Positions 50,552-60,043 of a stretch of 64,000 nucleotides of DNA are shown here, in pieces. The DNA comes from Sinorhizobium sp. 8-89 (GTDB taxonomy: Bacteria; Pseudomonadota; Alphaproteobacteria; Rhizobiales; Rhizobiaceae): assembly GCF_030124325.1 (NCBI RefSeq), contig NZ_JASKLR010000017.1:7861-71860 (forward strand). The letters are read 5' to 3'. The number at the start of each line of letters is the position of its first letter. Position 1 is the stretch's first letter. The translations under genes and the position numbers were made by a program. The notes under the pieces are model-generated. The model made no database searches and was not told where the DNA came from. It saw nothing but the letters and a program-made list of their open reading frames with translations.

Positions 50552-51850
50552 TCAGCGCTGGGGCGCTGAGGGCACGTAGTCGCGTCCTATGTCGATCGAG
50601 GCCGGGCGCCCGCCGAGGAAAAGGTCGCTGATGCGTGGCGCGGTCCTGCTGATGACCTTGCCAGACTTGATAACGAACAGGCGGTTCGCCTTCAATCTCA
50701 GCGCCTCGATGACGTCGGCCGCCTGCAGCATGATGAGATCCGCCTTGCAGCCGACTTCGAGGCCGTAACCTTCGAGCCCCATGGTCTTTGCCGAATTGGC
50801 GGTAATTGCGTCGAAGATCTTGTGCTTGTCGTCGATGCCGGCCATCTGCGCCACATGGATTGCCATGTGGGCCACCTCCAGCATGTCGCCCGAGCCCATC
50901 GAGTACCAGGGGTCCATGACGCAGTCATGCCCGAAGGAGACGTTGAGGCCGGCCGCCATCAGTTCCCGCACCCGTGTCATGCCGCGCCGCTTCGGGTAGG
51001 TGTCGTGACGGCCCTGCAGCATGATGTTGATCAACGGATTGGCGATCACGTTGATTTCCGCCTCGGCCATAAGAGGGATGAGCTTGGAAACATAGTAATC
51101 GTCCATGGAATGCATCGAGGTGAGATGCGAACCGGCGACGCGTCCCTGGAGACCGAAACGCACCGTGTGGGCCGCCAGCGTTTCGATGTGGCGCGACATA
51201 GGATCGTCGGTCTCGTCACAATGCATGTCGACCGGCAGCCCTCGATCGGCGGCAATGCGGCACAGCGCCTCGACCGAGCGGGCGCCCTCTTCCATCGTCC
51301 GTTCGAAATGCGGAATGCCGCCGACGATGTCGACACCCATGTCGAGTGCGCGCTCAAGCGAAGCTACCCCGTCCGGGGCGCGGTAATAGCCGTCCTGCGG
51401 GAAGGCGACGAGTTGCAGGTCGATATAGGGAGCTACCTTTTCCTTGACCTCCAGCAGCGCTTCGGCCGTCGCGAGGCGGGGATCGGAAGTGTCCACATGG
51501 CTGCGAATGTAGAGAAGGCCCTGGCTGACGGCGAGGTCGCAATAACGCAGCGCCCGCTCGACCAGCGCTTCCTTCGTCAAGAGCGGCCGCAGCTCGCCCC
51601 ACAGCGCGATACCCTCCAGCAGCGTGCCGGAGACGTTCATTCGCGGCGTGCCGAGCGACAGCGTCGCATCCATATGAAAATGCGGATCGCAGAACGGCGG
51701 GCTGACCAGGCGACCGCTCGCGTCGATCTCCTCGCCGGCAGTCGCGGCAATCGATTTCTCGATGGCTGCGATCTTGCCGCCGGCAAGGCCGATATCGAAG
51801 CCCTGGCGGCCGTCCGGAAGGTTCGCGTTGCGGATGATCAGGTCGAACAT
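50552..51850 (-). CDS. codA: Cytosine deaminase
   Basis: A 432-residue amidohydrolase closely resembling E. coli CodA, which converts cytosine to uracil and ammonia. Metal and catalytic segments: PHFHMD (His57 and His59), VDMHCDETDDP, GSHLTSMHS and FGHDCVMDPWY. LVNPL-type strand IANPLINIMLQGRHDTYPKR is shared with CodA. It starts 22 bases after the permease stop, with GGAGAA upstream, and is the last gene of the BMP-transporter operon, so imported bases can be deaminated at once. Isoguanine or a related pyrimidine are alternative substrates. Confidence 0.93.
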   Translation of the reverse strand: MFDLIIRNANLPDGRQGFDIGLAGGKIAAIEKSIAATAGEEIDASGRLVSPPFCDPHFHMDATLSLGTPRMNVSGTLLEGIALWGELRPLLTKEALVERALRYCDLAVSQGLLYIRSHVDTSDPRLATAEALLEVKEKVAPYIDLQLVAFPQDGYYRAPDGVASLERALDMGVDIVGGIPHFERTMEEGARSVEALCRIAADRGLPVDMHCDETDDPMSRHIETLAAHTVRFGLQGRVAGSHLTSMHSMDDYYVSKLIPLMAEAEINVIANPLINIMLQGRHDTYPKRRGMTRVRELMAAGLNVSFGHDCVMDPWYSMGSGDMLEVAHMAIHVAQMAGIDDKHKIFDAITANSAKTMGLEGYGLEVGCKADLIMLQAADVIEALRLKANRLFVIKSGKVISRTAPRISDLFLGGRPASIDIGRDYVPSAPQR

Positions 51851-51872
51851 GGTCAGTTCTCCGGGTGTTCGC

Positions 51873-52817
51873 TCAGCGCTCGCCGCGCCGGTAAGGTTGC
51901 ATCAGAGCCTGGGGGACGCGGGCGCGCCGGGCCATCAGCACCAGCGCCGCGATCGACAGCAGATAGGGGATCATCAAGAAGATCTGATAGGGGACGCCGC
52001 CGCCCAGCACCGCCTGCAGGCGGAGCTGAAAGCTGTCGAACAGCGCAAACAGCAAAGCGCCGATGAGCGCACGGCCCGGACGCCAGGAGGCGAAAACGAC
52101 GAGCGCGATGCAGATCCAGCCGCGTCCCTGCACCATGGTCGGGAAGAAGCTGTTGAAGGCCGAGAGCGTCAGGAAGGCTCCACCGACGCCCATCAGCGCG
52201 CTGCCGAAGATGACGGCGCCGTAGCGCATCACCATCGGGTTGATACCCTGCGCCTCGGCGGCGTGCGGATTTTCCCCGGTCATACGGATGGCAAGCCCGA
52301 GCGGCGTGCGGAAGAGCACGTAGCCGAGTACTAGCGCCAACGCGATCGCCCCGTAGGTCGGCAGCGTCTGTGTGAAGAGCGCGGGACCAATGAAAGGGAG
52401 GGATGAGAGCGCCGGCAGGTCTATCGGCTGGAACGGCTCGATTGTCGGCGGTGTGCCTGCCACCGGCACCAGCAGCCGGAAGACGTAGTAGCTGAAGCTC
52501 GAGGCGAAAAGCGTCACGCCGAGACCTGATACATGCTGGGACAGGCCGAGCGTCACCGTCAGCGCCGCGTGCAGCAGGCCGAAGACCCCGCCGGCGAGGG
52601 CCGCGACCAACAGGCCGGTCCAGAGATTGGCGCCGTTATACACGGCCAGCCAGCCAATCATCGCGCCGAACGTCATGATGCCCTCTATGCCGAGGTTCAG
52701 GACGCCGGAGCGCTCGCACAGGAGCGCCCCGAGCGTGCCGAGGATCAGCGGCGTCGCAATGCGCAGGACAGCCGCCCAGAGGCCCGCCGAAGCGAAAATG
52801 TCGATCACGGCGTTCAT
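51873..52817 (-). CDS. BMP-type nucleoside/base ABC transporter permease (YufQ type)
   Basis: A 314-residue permease with about eight hydrophobic segments and the family motifs LGALLCERSGVLNLGIEGIM and RMTGENPHAAEAQGINP. It overlaps the second permease gene by four bases (ATGA). With its partner it forms the channel of a nucleoside- or base-importing system served by the BMP-family binding protein at 56803. Confidence 0.93.
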   Translation of the reverse strand: MNAVIDIFASAGLWAAVLRIATPLILGTLGALLCERSGVLNLGIEGIMTFGAMIGWLAVYNGANLWTGLLVAALAGGVFGLLHAALTVTLGLSQHVSGLGVTLFASSFSYYVFRLLVPVAGTPPTIEPFQPIDLPALSSLPFIGPALFTQTLPTYGAIALALVLGYVLFRTPLGLAIRMTGENPHAAEAQGINPMVMRYGAVIFGSALMGVGGAFLTLSAFNSFFPTMVQGRGWICIALVVFASWRPGRALIGALLFALFDSFQLRLQAVLGGGVPYQIFLMIPYLLSIAALVLMARRARVPQALMQPYRRGER

Positions 52818-53863
52818 CGGCGAATCCTGTACTGGGTGAAGAAGACGCCGACCAGCATACTGATCAGCGACAGGGACACCGTCACATCGGCAATATATGT
52901 GGGAATGCCCATGCTGCGGCTCATCCCGTCGGCGCCGACGAACATGACGGCCGTGAACAGGGCGGCCAGCACGACGCCCAAAGGATTGAGATTGGCGAGC
53001 ATGGCCACGACAATGCCGGAATAGCCGTAACCCGGCGACAGGTCAGTCGTGACGTAGCCCTGCACGCCCATGACTTCGATGGCCCCTGCGAGGCCGGCGA
53101 GTCCGCCTGAGATGCAAGCCACCTTCACCAGCGTGCGGCCGAGCGGCACGCCGGCGAATACGGCCCCGGCGGGATTGAGGCCGGCCGCGCGCGACTGCAT
53201 GCCGAATACCGTGCGCGACTGCACCAGATGGACGGCGACGGCAAGGACGAACCCGATCCCCAAGCCGATATGGAGGCGGGATCGGGCGAGAAGCTTCGGC
53301 AGGACCGCGTCGTCGGCGACCGGTTGGGATTGTGGCCAGCCGAAGGCCATAGGGTCCTTCAGGACGCCATCGATCAGCATGGAGACAAAGAGCAGGGCGA
53401 CGAAATTGAGGAGAAGCGTGGTCACGACCTCGTCGACGGAAAAGGACAGCCTCAGCCACAGCGGCACGAGCAGCAGAACAATGCCGGCCGCCGCACCGAC
53501 CGCGAGAAGCAAAGGGATCTGCACGGCCGAGGGCAGGCCGGCGAGGAGCTGCGAGCTTGCAGCGGCAACCGAGATCGCGCCGAGATAAAACTGGCCCTCG
53601 CCGCCGATATTCCAGAGTCGCGCCCGGAACGCGACGGCCGCGGCGAGGCCCGTCAAAATGAGCGGGCTTGCGCGAGTCAGGGTCTCTGTCGCTGAAAGCC
53701 GCGAACCGAAGGCGCCGACGAGAATGCGCCAATAGGCCTCCATGACGGGCGCACCGGCAATGGCGATGAGTATTCCCGCCAGCGCGAGCGCGCAGAGGAC
53801 GGCAAGCACAGGCGTTGCGATCACCAGTGCGACCGAACGATGTTCGCGTCGTTCAAAGCGCAT
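52814..53863 (-). CDS. BMP-type nucleoside/base ABC transporter permease (YufP type)
   Basis: A 349-residue permease partner. Motifs: TLTRASPLILTGLAAAVAFR, WNIGGEGQFYLGAI, TLLLNFVALL and GYGYSGIVVAMLANLNPLG. Its start overlaps the ATPase stop by 11 bases. The longer N-terminus, which starts with basic residues (RFERREHRS), is usual for this subunit. Confidence 0.93.
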   Translation of the reverse strand: MRFERREHRSVALVIATPVLAVLCALALAGILIAIAGAPVMEAYWRILVGAFGSRLSATETLTRASPLILTGLAAAVAFRARLWNIGGEGQFYLGAISVAAASSQLLAGLPSAVQIPLLLAVGAAAGIVLLLVPLWLRLSFSVDEVVTTLLLNFVALLFVSMLIDGVLKDPMAFGWPQSQPVADDAVLPKLLARSRLHIGLGIGFVLAVAVHLVQSRTVFGMQSRAAGLNPAGAVFAGVPLGRTLVKVACISGGLAGLAGAIEVMGVQGYVTTDLSPGYGYSGIVVAMLANLNPLGVVLAALFTAVMFVGADGMSRSMGIPTYIADVTVSLSLISMLVGVFFTQYRIRR

Positions 53864-55379
53864 CGGAAATCTCGTGCTCCTCGTTCCATTCGCCGGCCAT
53901 CATCAGGCCGAGTTTCGTGGCATCGGCCTCTTGCGCTGAAACAGGCGGCGAAAGCCGTCCGTTGACGATGGCCTGAATGCGGTCGGCAAGTGCCATGACT
54001 TCGTCCAGGTCTTCCGAGATCAACAGCACTGCCGTCCCTTCGCGCCTTGCTTGAAGCAGGCGTTCGTGCACGGCGGCGACTGCACCCTCGTCAAGCCCGC
54101 GTGCCGGCTGCGCCGCAATCAGGATGCGCGGTCGCTCGATCAGATTGCGCCCGAGGATGAGTTTCTGCATGTTGCCGCCCGAAAGCAGGCGGGTCCGCGT
54201 CGTCGGCTTGCCTCCGCGCACGTCGAAGGCATCGATGATCATGCGGGCGAATGCCTGGCCTGCCGATCGGTCGACGAGCCCGTGGCGCGAGAATCGTGGC
54301 AGGCGTTCGAGAATCGCGTTCTCCCATATGGCCATCTCGCCGATCGCGCCTTCGTTGTTGCGGTCTTCCGGGACGCGGCCGATTCCCGCCAGCACAGCAC
54401 CCTCCACCGACAGGTCGCCGATCGGCTCACCGAACAGCACGACGACGCCCTTGTCACGGCTGACCGTGCCGGACAGCAGATGCGCCAGTGTCGTCTGGCC
54501 ATTGCCGGAAACGCCGATGATGCCAAGAACCTCGCCGGCGCGCAGGGTGAAATCGATTGATTTCAATCGCTCCACCCCGTCGATAATAACGCTGACGCCG
54601 GCAACCTCCAGCACCACTTCGCGGGGCGTCGACGGCTCGCGCACTGGACGGGCAACCTTGCGGCCGACCATCAGTTCGGCAAGCTCCGCCTTGTTCGTCT
54701 TGCTCGCCAGACGCTCCGCCACCTTGCGGCCGCCGCGCAGCACGACGATCCTGTCGGCCGCGGCCATGACCTCGTCCAGTTTGTGCGAAATGAAGATCAG
54801 CGAAAGCCCCTCGCGCGCCATGTATTTCAGCGTCGAGAATAGCCGCTCGGACTCCAGATTGGTCAGCACCGCAGTCGGCTCGTCAAGGACCAGGATACGC
54901 GCATCGTTGTAGAGCGCCTTCAGAATCTCGACGCGCTGCTGTTCGCCGACCGAGAGGTCACCGAGGCGCGCGTGCGGGTCCACCGTCAGGCCGAACCGCG
55001 AGCAAATGCCCTGAAGCTTTTGCCGCGCCGCATCCGTGCCGGATCGAAGCCGCCAAAGGCTCTCAGTGCCGGCCATCACGTTTTCCAGCACCGTCAGGTT
55101 GGGAGCGAGCGAGAAATGCTGGTGCACCATGCCGATGCCGGCGCGGATCGCCGCGCGTGGCTTGCCCGGTGGCAATTCCCGCCCCTCGATCAGCACCTTG
55201 CCGCTGTCCGGCACATAGTGGCCGAACAGGATGTTCATCAGCGTGGTCTTCCCAGCGCCGTTTTCGCCGAGAAGGGCAACGATCTCGCCCTTTCCAAGGC
55301 TCAGCGAGATGTCGTCATTGGCCAGATTATTGCCGAAGAGCTTGCTGATGCCGCAAATGTCGAGAGCGGCGTTGATCAT
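53853..55379 (-). CDS. BMP-type nucleoside/base ABC transporter ATP-binding protein (two NBDs)
   Basis: A 508-residue double ATPase (YufO type). The first domain has GENGAGKTT, the signature LSVGEQQRVEILKAL and LVLDEPTAVL. The second has GVSGNGQTT, LLSGGNMQKLILGR and ILIAAQPARGLD, in which the normal Walker-B acidic pair is replaced, as is usual in this subfamily. The ATG at 55379 overlaps the amidase stop; a 12-codon longer frame would run further into the amidase gene. Confidence 0.93.
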   Translation of the reverse strand: MINAALDICGISKLFGNNLANDDISLSLGKGEIVALLGENGAGKTTLMNILFGHYVPDSGKVLIEGRELPPGKPRAAIRAGIGMVHQHFSLAPNLTVLENVMAGTESLWRLRSGTDAARQKLQGICSRFGLTVDPHARLGDLSVGEQQRVEILKALYNDARILVLDEPTAVLTNLESERLFSTLKYMAREGLSLIFISHKLDEVMAAADRIVVLRGGRKVAERLASKTNKAELAELMVGRKVARPVREPSTPREVVLEVAGVSVIIDGVERLKSIDFTLRAGEVLGIIGVSGNGQTTLAHLLSGTVSRDKGVVVLFGEPIGDLSVEGAVLAGIGRVPEDRNNEGAIGEMAIWENAILERLPRFSRHGLVDRSAGQAFARMIIDAFDVRGGKPTTRTRLLSGGNMQKLILGRNLIERPRILIAAQPARGLDEGAVAAVHERLLQARREGTAVLLISEDLDEVMALADRIQAIVNGRLSPPVSAQEADATKLGLMMAGEWNEEHEISDAL

Positions 55380-56791
55380 GGCGCAAATCCCGCGACTGCA
55401 AAGCGATGCTGCCAACGCCCTTGCCGTTCGAGGCGTGCCGCAAGGTGGAAGAGGAGGCGATCGCGCCCCATTGGAGCCAATATCTGCACCGGCAGCGGCA
55501 AGCCATCTCCATCCGCGCCGAAAGGAAGCGTAAGCGCTGGAAAACCCGTGACATTGGCAAGCGCCGCGAGGGGCGCGAACGCCGTCATGCGATGGATCTG
55601 CAGATCGATGTCGTCGTGGTCGAAGGGGAAGGCACCGATCGGCAGGGGCGCCGATGCGAGCATCGGCGTCAGGATGCAGTCCACCCGGTCGAAAAGCGAC
55701 CAGATCGCGCGGCTCGCATGGACCGCGGCGTCAAGCGTGGCCCAGAGCGCGGTCGCCTCGAGCCGTGATCCATGGCTGATGAACGCCTGCGTCAGCCGTT
55801 CCGCACGTGAGGCATCAAGTCCGGTGGACCTGACGAAATTGCCAAGATTGACGGCGATGATGTCGCGCAGCGCCCGGCCGCTTGCGGCGACGCCTGCGGC
55901 GAAGGCTTCCCAATGCATGGCAACGATGCTGTGGCCTTCCGCCTCAAGGACGTGGGCCGCCGCTTCGACGGCCTCGCTGCGTGCCGGTTCGGTCGGGTAG
56001 TCGTCGCCGGTCTCGACCAGTAGGCCGATGCGCAATGGACCGGACGGGGCAGGTGCGAGGGACGGATCGGCAAACGGTCCCCTGGCGTTTCCGGCAGCTG
56101 CGTCGAAAATCGCTGCAAGGTCGCGGACGGAGCGGCACAGCGCCAGCTCGCTGGCGATGCCGCCGAGATGATTGCCAAAGGACGGTCCTGCCGGCATGAC
56201 GCCTCGGGTCGCCTTCAGACCGAAGAGGCCGCAACAGGCCGCGGGCACCCGGATCGATCCGCCGGCATCGGTCGCATGGGCGATCGCTACGATGCCCGCC
56301 GCGACGGCCGCCGCCGCCCCGCCGGAGGAGCCGCCAGGCGTCCGACCAGGATCGAGGGGGTTGCGGCAGACTGGCCCTGTCGCCGGCTCGCTCGCAAGCG
56401 ACAAGCCCATTTCCGGCACCGTGGTCAGTCCGAAGAAACAAAGGCCGGCCGCGCGAAGCCGGGCCGCCAGATCGCTGTCGTCCGCCATGTCAGTGCCGCG
56501 GTCGACCAGGTTCGAACCGGCCGCCACCGGAAGATCGGTGAAGGGGCCGCCCAGATCCTTGGCAAGACTCGGGACGCCGAGAAGCGGTGCGGGCTGCCCG
56601 CCGTTCGGCACCCGCCTCAGGCGGGTGTCGGCATTTTTCGCCGCGGCTCTTCCGAGCGTCGCGTCGAGGTGGACGATCGCGCCTATTTCAGCCCATCGGC
56701 TGGCGGCAGCCAAGGACGCTTCCATGGCTTCGGAAGCGGTGAGGCGACCCATCCGAATCACCTCTGCCAGAGACGTTGCATCGCCGGCCAT
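55376..56791 (-). CDS. Amidase-signature-family hydrolase
   Basis: A 471-residue amidase signature enzyme. The Ser-cisSer-Lys triad is visible: Lys in GVPSLAKDLGG (about residue 78), the cis-Ser in GRTPGGSSGG (about 155) and the nucleophile Ser in TDAGGSIRVPA (about 179). It hydrolyses an amide or ureide; beside cytosine deaminase and a base transporter, a ring-opened pyrimidine or ureide is plausible but not shown. ATG 56791 is chosen; a TTG two codons upstream is possible. Twelve-base gap to the binding-protein gene. Confidence 0.9.
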   Translation of the reverse strand: MAGDATSLAEVIRMGRLTASEAMEASLAAASRWAEIGAIVHLDATLGRAAAKNADTRLRRVPNGGQPAPLLGVPSLAKDLGGPFTDLPVAAGSNLVDRGTDMADDSDLAARLRAAGLCFFGLTTVPEMGLSLASEPATGPVCRNPLDPGRTPGGSSGGAAAAVAAGIVAIAHATDAGGSIRVPAACCGLFGLKATRGVMPAGPSFGNHLGGIASELALCRSVRDLAAIFDAAAGNARGPFADPSLAPAPSGPLRIGLLVETGDDYPTEPARSEAVEAAAHVLEAEGHSIVAMHWEAFAAGVAASGRALRDIIAVNLGNFVRSTGLDASRAERLTQAFISHGSRLEATALWATLDAAVHASRAIWSLFDRVDCILTPMLASAPLPIGAFPFDHDDIDLQIHRMTAFAPLAALANVTGFPALTLPFGADGDGLPLPVQILAPMGRDRLLFHLAARLERQGRWQHRFAVAGFAP

Positions 56792-56802
56792 CGACAAGCC
56801 GG

Positions 56803-57789
56803 CTACTTCGGCTGGTCCGTGATGCGCGGAACTTCGAAGGCACCGGATTTGATCTCCGAGCGCTTGGCTTCCATGGCCGCTTCGGCATCCGCGGGCGCGA
56901 CGCCTTTCACATAGGCGACGTCACTGCCGCCCTCCTTGAGCAGGCCGAAGGGAGTGTAATCCTTGCCGACCGGCTTGCCGGCGGTCGCGTCGGCAATCGC
57001 GGCGTTGAGGATGGGGCGGAAGCCCCACAGGGCGTTGGCGAAGACCGTCTCGGGATAGCGCGGCGTGTAGTCGATCAGCGAACCCACGGACCTGATTCCG
57101 CGTTCCTTCGCCGCGTCGGCCGTGCCGATGCGCTCGCCGAAGAGGATGTCGGCGCCAGCGTCGATCTGGGCGAGGCCCGCTTCGCGCGCCTTCGGCGGAT
57201 CGAAGAAGGTGCCGATGAAGGTTACGAGGTGCTTGGCGTCCGGGTTGACGGCCTTCACCCCTGCGGCGAAGGCGTTGATCAGCATGTTGACTTCCGGGAT
57301 CGGCATCGCGCCGACGGAGCCGACGACGTTCGACTTCGTCATCTTGCCGGCAAGCATGCCCGCCAGATAGGCGCCGTCATGGTTCCAGGTGCCGAAAACG
57401 CCGAAGTTGTCGCCGGCTTCCTTGCCGCTTGAGCCGAGGACGAAGGCGGTTTCGGGGTATTCGGACGCCACTTCGCGAGCCTGCTTTTCGACGGCGTATG
57501 CTTCGCCGATGATGAGTTTTGCGCCCTGTTCGGCGTATTCGCGCATGGCACGAGAATAGTCCGTGCCCGAAACGCCTTCCGAGAAGACATATTCGATCAC
57601 GCCTTCAGCCGCCGCATCCTGCAGCGCCTTGTGGAGGACCGAGTTCCAGGCGTTCTCGACAGGGGACGCGTGGATGCCGGCGACCTTTATAGGCGTGCTG
57701 GCGCGAACTGTCGGCGCGAAGGCGCTCACGCCGAGTGCCAGGCCCGACGCAAGCACACTGCGCCGGCTCATCATCAGATCTCTTGTCAT
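56803..57789 (-). CDS. BMP-family periplasmic substrate-binding protein
   Basis: A 328-residue basic-membrane-protein family binding protein. The export signal has a twin-arginine-like MSRRSVLASG followed by a hydrophobic stretch ending near VRA. The mature protein has YSRAMREYAEQGAKLIIGEA, GSSGKEAGDNFGVFGTWNHD and GAYLAGMLAGKM. ATG 57789 is nine bases after GAGGGG; the ATG at 57798 abuts that site. First gene of the six-gene operon with amidase, ATPase, two permeases and codA. Family members bind nucleosides or purines. Confidence 0.93.
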   Translation of the reverse strand: MTRDLMMSRRSVLASGLALGVSAFAPTVRASTPIKVAGIHASPVENAWNSVLHKALQDAAAEGVIEYVFSEGVSGTDYSRAMREYAEQGAKLIIGEAYAVEKQAREVASEYPETAFVLGSSGKEAGDNFGVFGTWNHDGAYLAGMLAGKMTKSNVVGSVGAMPIPEVNMLINAFAAGVKAVNPDAKHLVTFIGTFFDPPKAREAGLAQIDAGADILFGERIGTADAAKERGIRSVGSLIDYTPRYPETVFANALWGFRPILNAAIADATAGKPVGKDYTPFGLLKEGGSDVAYVKGVAPADAEAAMEAKRSEIKSGAFEVPRITDQPK

Positions 57790-57901
57790 GGATGGCATCC
57801 CCTCTTTACCAACTGGTAGAATTTTTATGGCGTGCCCAAAATTGTGTCAAGCAGCGCGAGTGAGCAAGAAAGCGGCAGCGCCATGACGCCGGATAGGACA
57901 T

Positions 57902-58006
57902 TACAGCGCCGCGCGTCTTAATCAGACGCGCAAGGGGCGGTGTAGCACTTTGAACCACTGCATGTTTTTATCCCTAGATCGGCTAGGATTTAAGAAACAC
58001 GCAGTA
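57902..58006. repeat. Dispersed rhizobial hairpin repeat, copy 6 (full length)
   Basis: TACAGCGCCGCGCGTC, then GACGCGC and GGTGTAG form the first hairpin; CTGCATG..., CTAGATCGG/CTAGGATTTAAG and a final CACGCAG form a second one with some mismatches. It separates the BMP operon from the end of the uronate operon. Confidence 0.8.
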
Positions 58007-58051
58007 GGACGGCAAAGTGGCGAAGCCGCCACGCGCGCATGTTACCGCATT

Positions 58052-58396
58052 TTAGCTTCCTGTTTTCAGGAAATCGGCGCGATGCGGCGTGAAGCTGTCA
58101 ATGAGCCGGCCCGCCTCCAGCGCTATGACGCCATGGACCACGCCCGACGGTGCGATGAAGCTGTCGCCTGCGGAAAGAACCGTGCTACGGCCGCCGACCG
58201 TGACTTCGAACTTGCCTTGCGCGACATAGCTCGCCTGAACGTGCGGGTGCGAGTGCGGCGCGCCGATACCGCCTTTTTCGAAAGCGAATTCTACCATCAT
58301 CAGCTCGTCCGTGTGCAGGATGACCCGGCGTCGGTTGCCCTGTCCGAGATCGACCCATTCACCTTCGTCGCCGCGGGCGAAAAGTTTCGTATCCAT
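58052..58396 (-). CDS. kdgF: KdgF-like cupin (pectin/uronate degradation)
   Basis: A 114-residue single-domain cupin. The metal-site motif PHSHPHVQASYVAQGKFEV (two His plus Gln) and the later His in GVVHGV match KdgF, which converts unsaturated galacturonate to the linear 5-keto-4-deoxyuronate used by KduI. It lies 10 bases after kduD, as the last gene of the uronate operon. ATG 58396 has GAGGAG upstream. Confidence 0.85.
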   Translation of the reverse strand: MDTKLFARGDEGEWVDLGQGNRRRVILHTDELMMVEFAFEKGGIGAPHSHPHVQASYVAQGKFEVTVGGRSTVLSAGDSFIAPSGVVHGVIALEAGRLIDSFTPHRADFLKTGS

Positions 58397-58406
58397 CAAG
58401 GTCTCC

Positions 58407-59171
58407 TCATCTCGCGAGCCAGCCGCCGTCGACCGGGATAACGGCGCCATGCATGTAGTCCGAGGCCGGGGCGAGCAGGAACACCGTCGCGTCGCCGATG
58501 TCATCTGGCGTGCCCCAACGCCCGGCAGGAATGCGCTCCAGAATTGCGGCACTGCGCTTGGCGTCGGCGCGGAGCGCCTCGGTATTGTTGGTAATGATAT
58601 AGCCGGGCGCCACCGCATTCACATTGATGCCCTTGGCCGCCCATTCGCAGGCAAGAATCCTGGTGATGCCCAGCGCGCCATGCTTGGACGCGGTATAGGA
58701 AGCAACGCGTATGCCGCCCTGGAAGGAAAGCAATGAAGCAATATTGACGATCTTGCCCCGTCTTCCCTCGGCAAGCAGGCGGCGGCCATAGGCCTGGCTC
58801 AGGAAGAACAACGATCCGAGATTGACGTCGATCACGTCGTCCCAGTCGGCCTCGGTGAAATCCACTGCGTCGGCGCGGCGGATGATCCCGGCATTGTTGA
58901 CCAGGCCGTTCAGCGGGCCATGCTCGTTCCACAATCCGTCGATCAGCGAGCGGGTCGCTTCCCGGTCCGAAAGGTCGGCATTGGCGGGAATGAAGCTTCC
59001 GCCGGCTTCGGCGACCTTTTCCGCGGTCTCGTCCATGGCGGAGCGACCCACGCCGATCACCGCGCCGCCGGCGCGGCCGATCGCGACCGCAATTCCTTGC
59101 CCGATGCCGGTATTGGCACCGGTGACGATGATGCGGCGCCCGGCAAGGCTGAAAGCGGACGGCATGCTCAT
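58407..59171 (-). CDS. kduD: 2-dehydro-3-deoxy-D-gluconate 5-dehydrogenase (KduD)
   Basis: A 254-residue classical SDR: TGANTGIGQGIAVAIG, NNAGIIRR, the KduD-typical NIASLLSFQGGIRVASYTAS with Tyr and Lys in YTASK, and a DGGWLAR C-terminus. It reduces 2,5-diketo-3-deoxygluconate to KDG after KduI has acted. GGAGG is seven bases before the ATG at 59171, which overlaps the kduI stop (ATGA). Confidence 0.93.
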   Translation of the reverse strand: MSMPSAFSLAGRRIIVTGANTGIGQGIAVAIGRAGGAVIGVGRSAMDETAEKVAEAGGSFIPANADLSDREATRSLIDGLWNEHGPLNGLVNNAGIIRRADAVDFTEADWDDVIDVNLGSLFFLSQAYGRRLLAEGRRGKIVNIASLLSFQGGIRVASYTASKHGALGITRILACEWAAKGINVNAVAPGYIITNNTEALRADAKRSAAILERIPAGRWGTPDDIGDATVFLLAPASDYMHGAVIPVDGGWLAR

Positions 59172-60016
59172 CTGAGTGCCTCCATCGGCACCATGTCCAC
59201 ATCGGTGTAATCGACATTGTCGCCCGCCATGGCCCAGATGAAGGCGTAGCTCGACGTTCCGCAGCCGGAATGAATGGACCAGGGCGGCGAAAGCACCGCC
59301 TCCTCCTTCGCCATCACGATATGGCGGGTTTCTGCCGGCTCGCCCATCAGATGCAGGACGCGCGCGCCGTCAGCGAGGTCGAAATAGAGATAGGCTTCCA
59401 TGCGTCGGTCGTGCACGTGGCAGGGCATGGTGTTCCAGACCGAACCTGGAGCAAGCTGCGTCATTCCGACAACGAGCTGGCAGGTCTTCACGCCTTCCGG
59501 GTGGATGAACTGGAAGATCGAGCGTTCGTTCGAGGTGGCGGCGCTGCCGAGATCGAGCCGCTTGGCATCGCCGATGCGGATATGGCGGCTCGGCAGCGCC
59601 TGGTGAGCAGGCGCACTGAGCAGGTAGAATTTGGCAGGTGCTGCCGGATCTTCGGATGAAAAGGTGACCTCTTCGCCCAAACCTGCATAAACCATGTCGC
59701 GCGGCTCGAGCCGGAAGCTCTCCCCGCGCAATTCTATGCGCCCGGCGCCGCCGATGTTGACGGCAATGAGTTCACGCCGGTCGAGGAAGCGAGCCGTGCC
59801 GGTAGGACGGATGGTCTCGAGCGCCAGAGGTCCATCCACCGGCATCGCGCCGCCGACGATCATACGGTCGTAGTGGGTATAGGTGAGCGATATACGGCCA
59901 TGGCGGAAGAGATCGCCAACGTGAAAGTTCGCGCGCAGCGCATCGGTATCCATGCGTGCGGCGGTGGCCGGGTCGATGGCGTAACGGATGGTGTAATTGA
60001 TATGGCTTGCGGTCAT
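59168..60016 (-). CDS. kduI: 5-keto-4-deoxyuronate isomerase (KduI)
   Basis: A 282-residue cupin-type isomerase. The zinc-site region reads NTMPCHVHDRRMEAYLYFDL with the later His in SPPWSIHSGCGT, and GMTQLAPGSVWNTMP is typical of KduI. It isomerises 5-keto-4-deoxyuronate to 2,5-diketo-3-deoxygluconate. It lies 27 bases after the GntR gene and overlaps kduD by four bases. Confidence 0.94.
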   Translation of the reverse strand: MTASHINYTIRYAIDPATAARMDTDALRANFHVGDLFRHGRISLTYTHYDRMIVGGAMPVDGPLALETIRPTGTARFLDRRELIAVNIGGAGRIELRGESFRLEPRDMVYAGLGEEVTFSSEDPAAPAKFYLLSAPAHQALPSRHIRIGDAKRLDLGSAATSNERSIFQFIHPEGVKTCQLVVGMTQLAPGSVWNTMPCHVHDRRMEAYLYFDLADGARVLHLMGEPAETRHIVMAKEEAVLSPPWSIHSGCGTSSYAFIWAMAGDNVDYTDVDMVPMEALR

Positions 60017-60043
60017 CGGCTCGCTCTCGGTTGGGGAAAGGAA

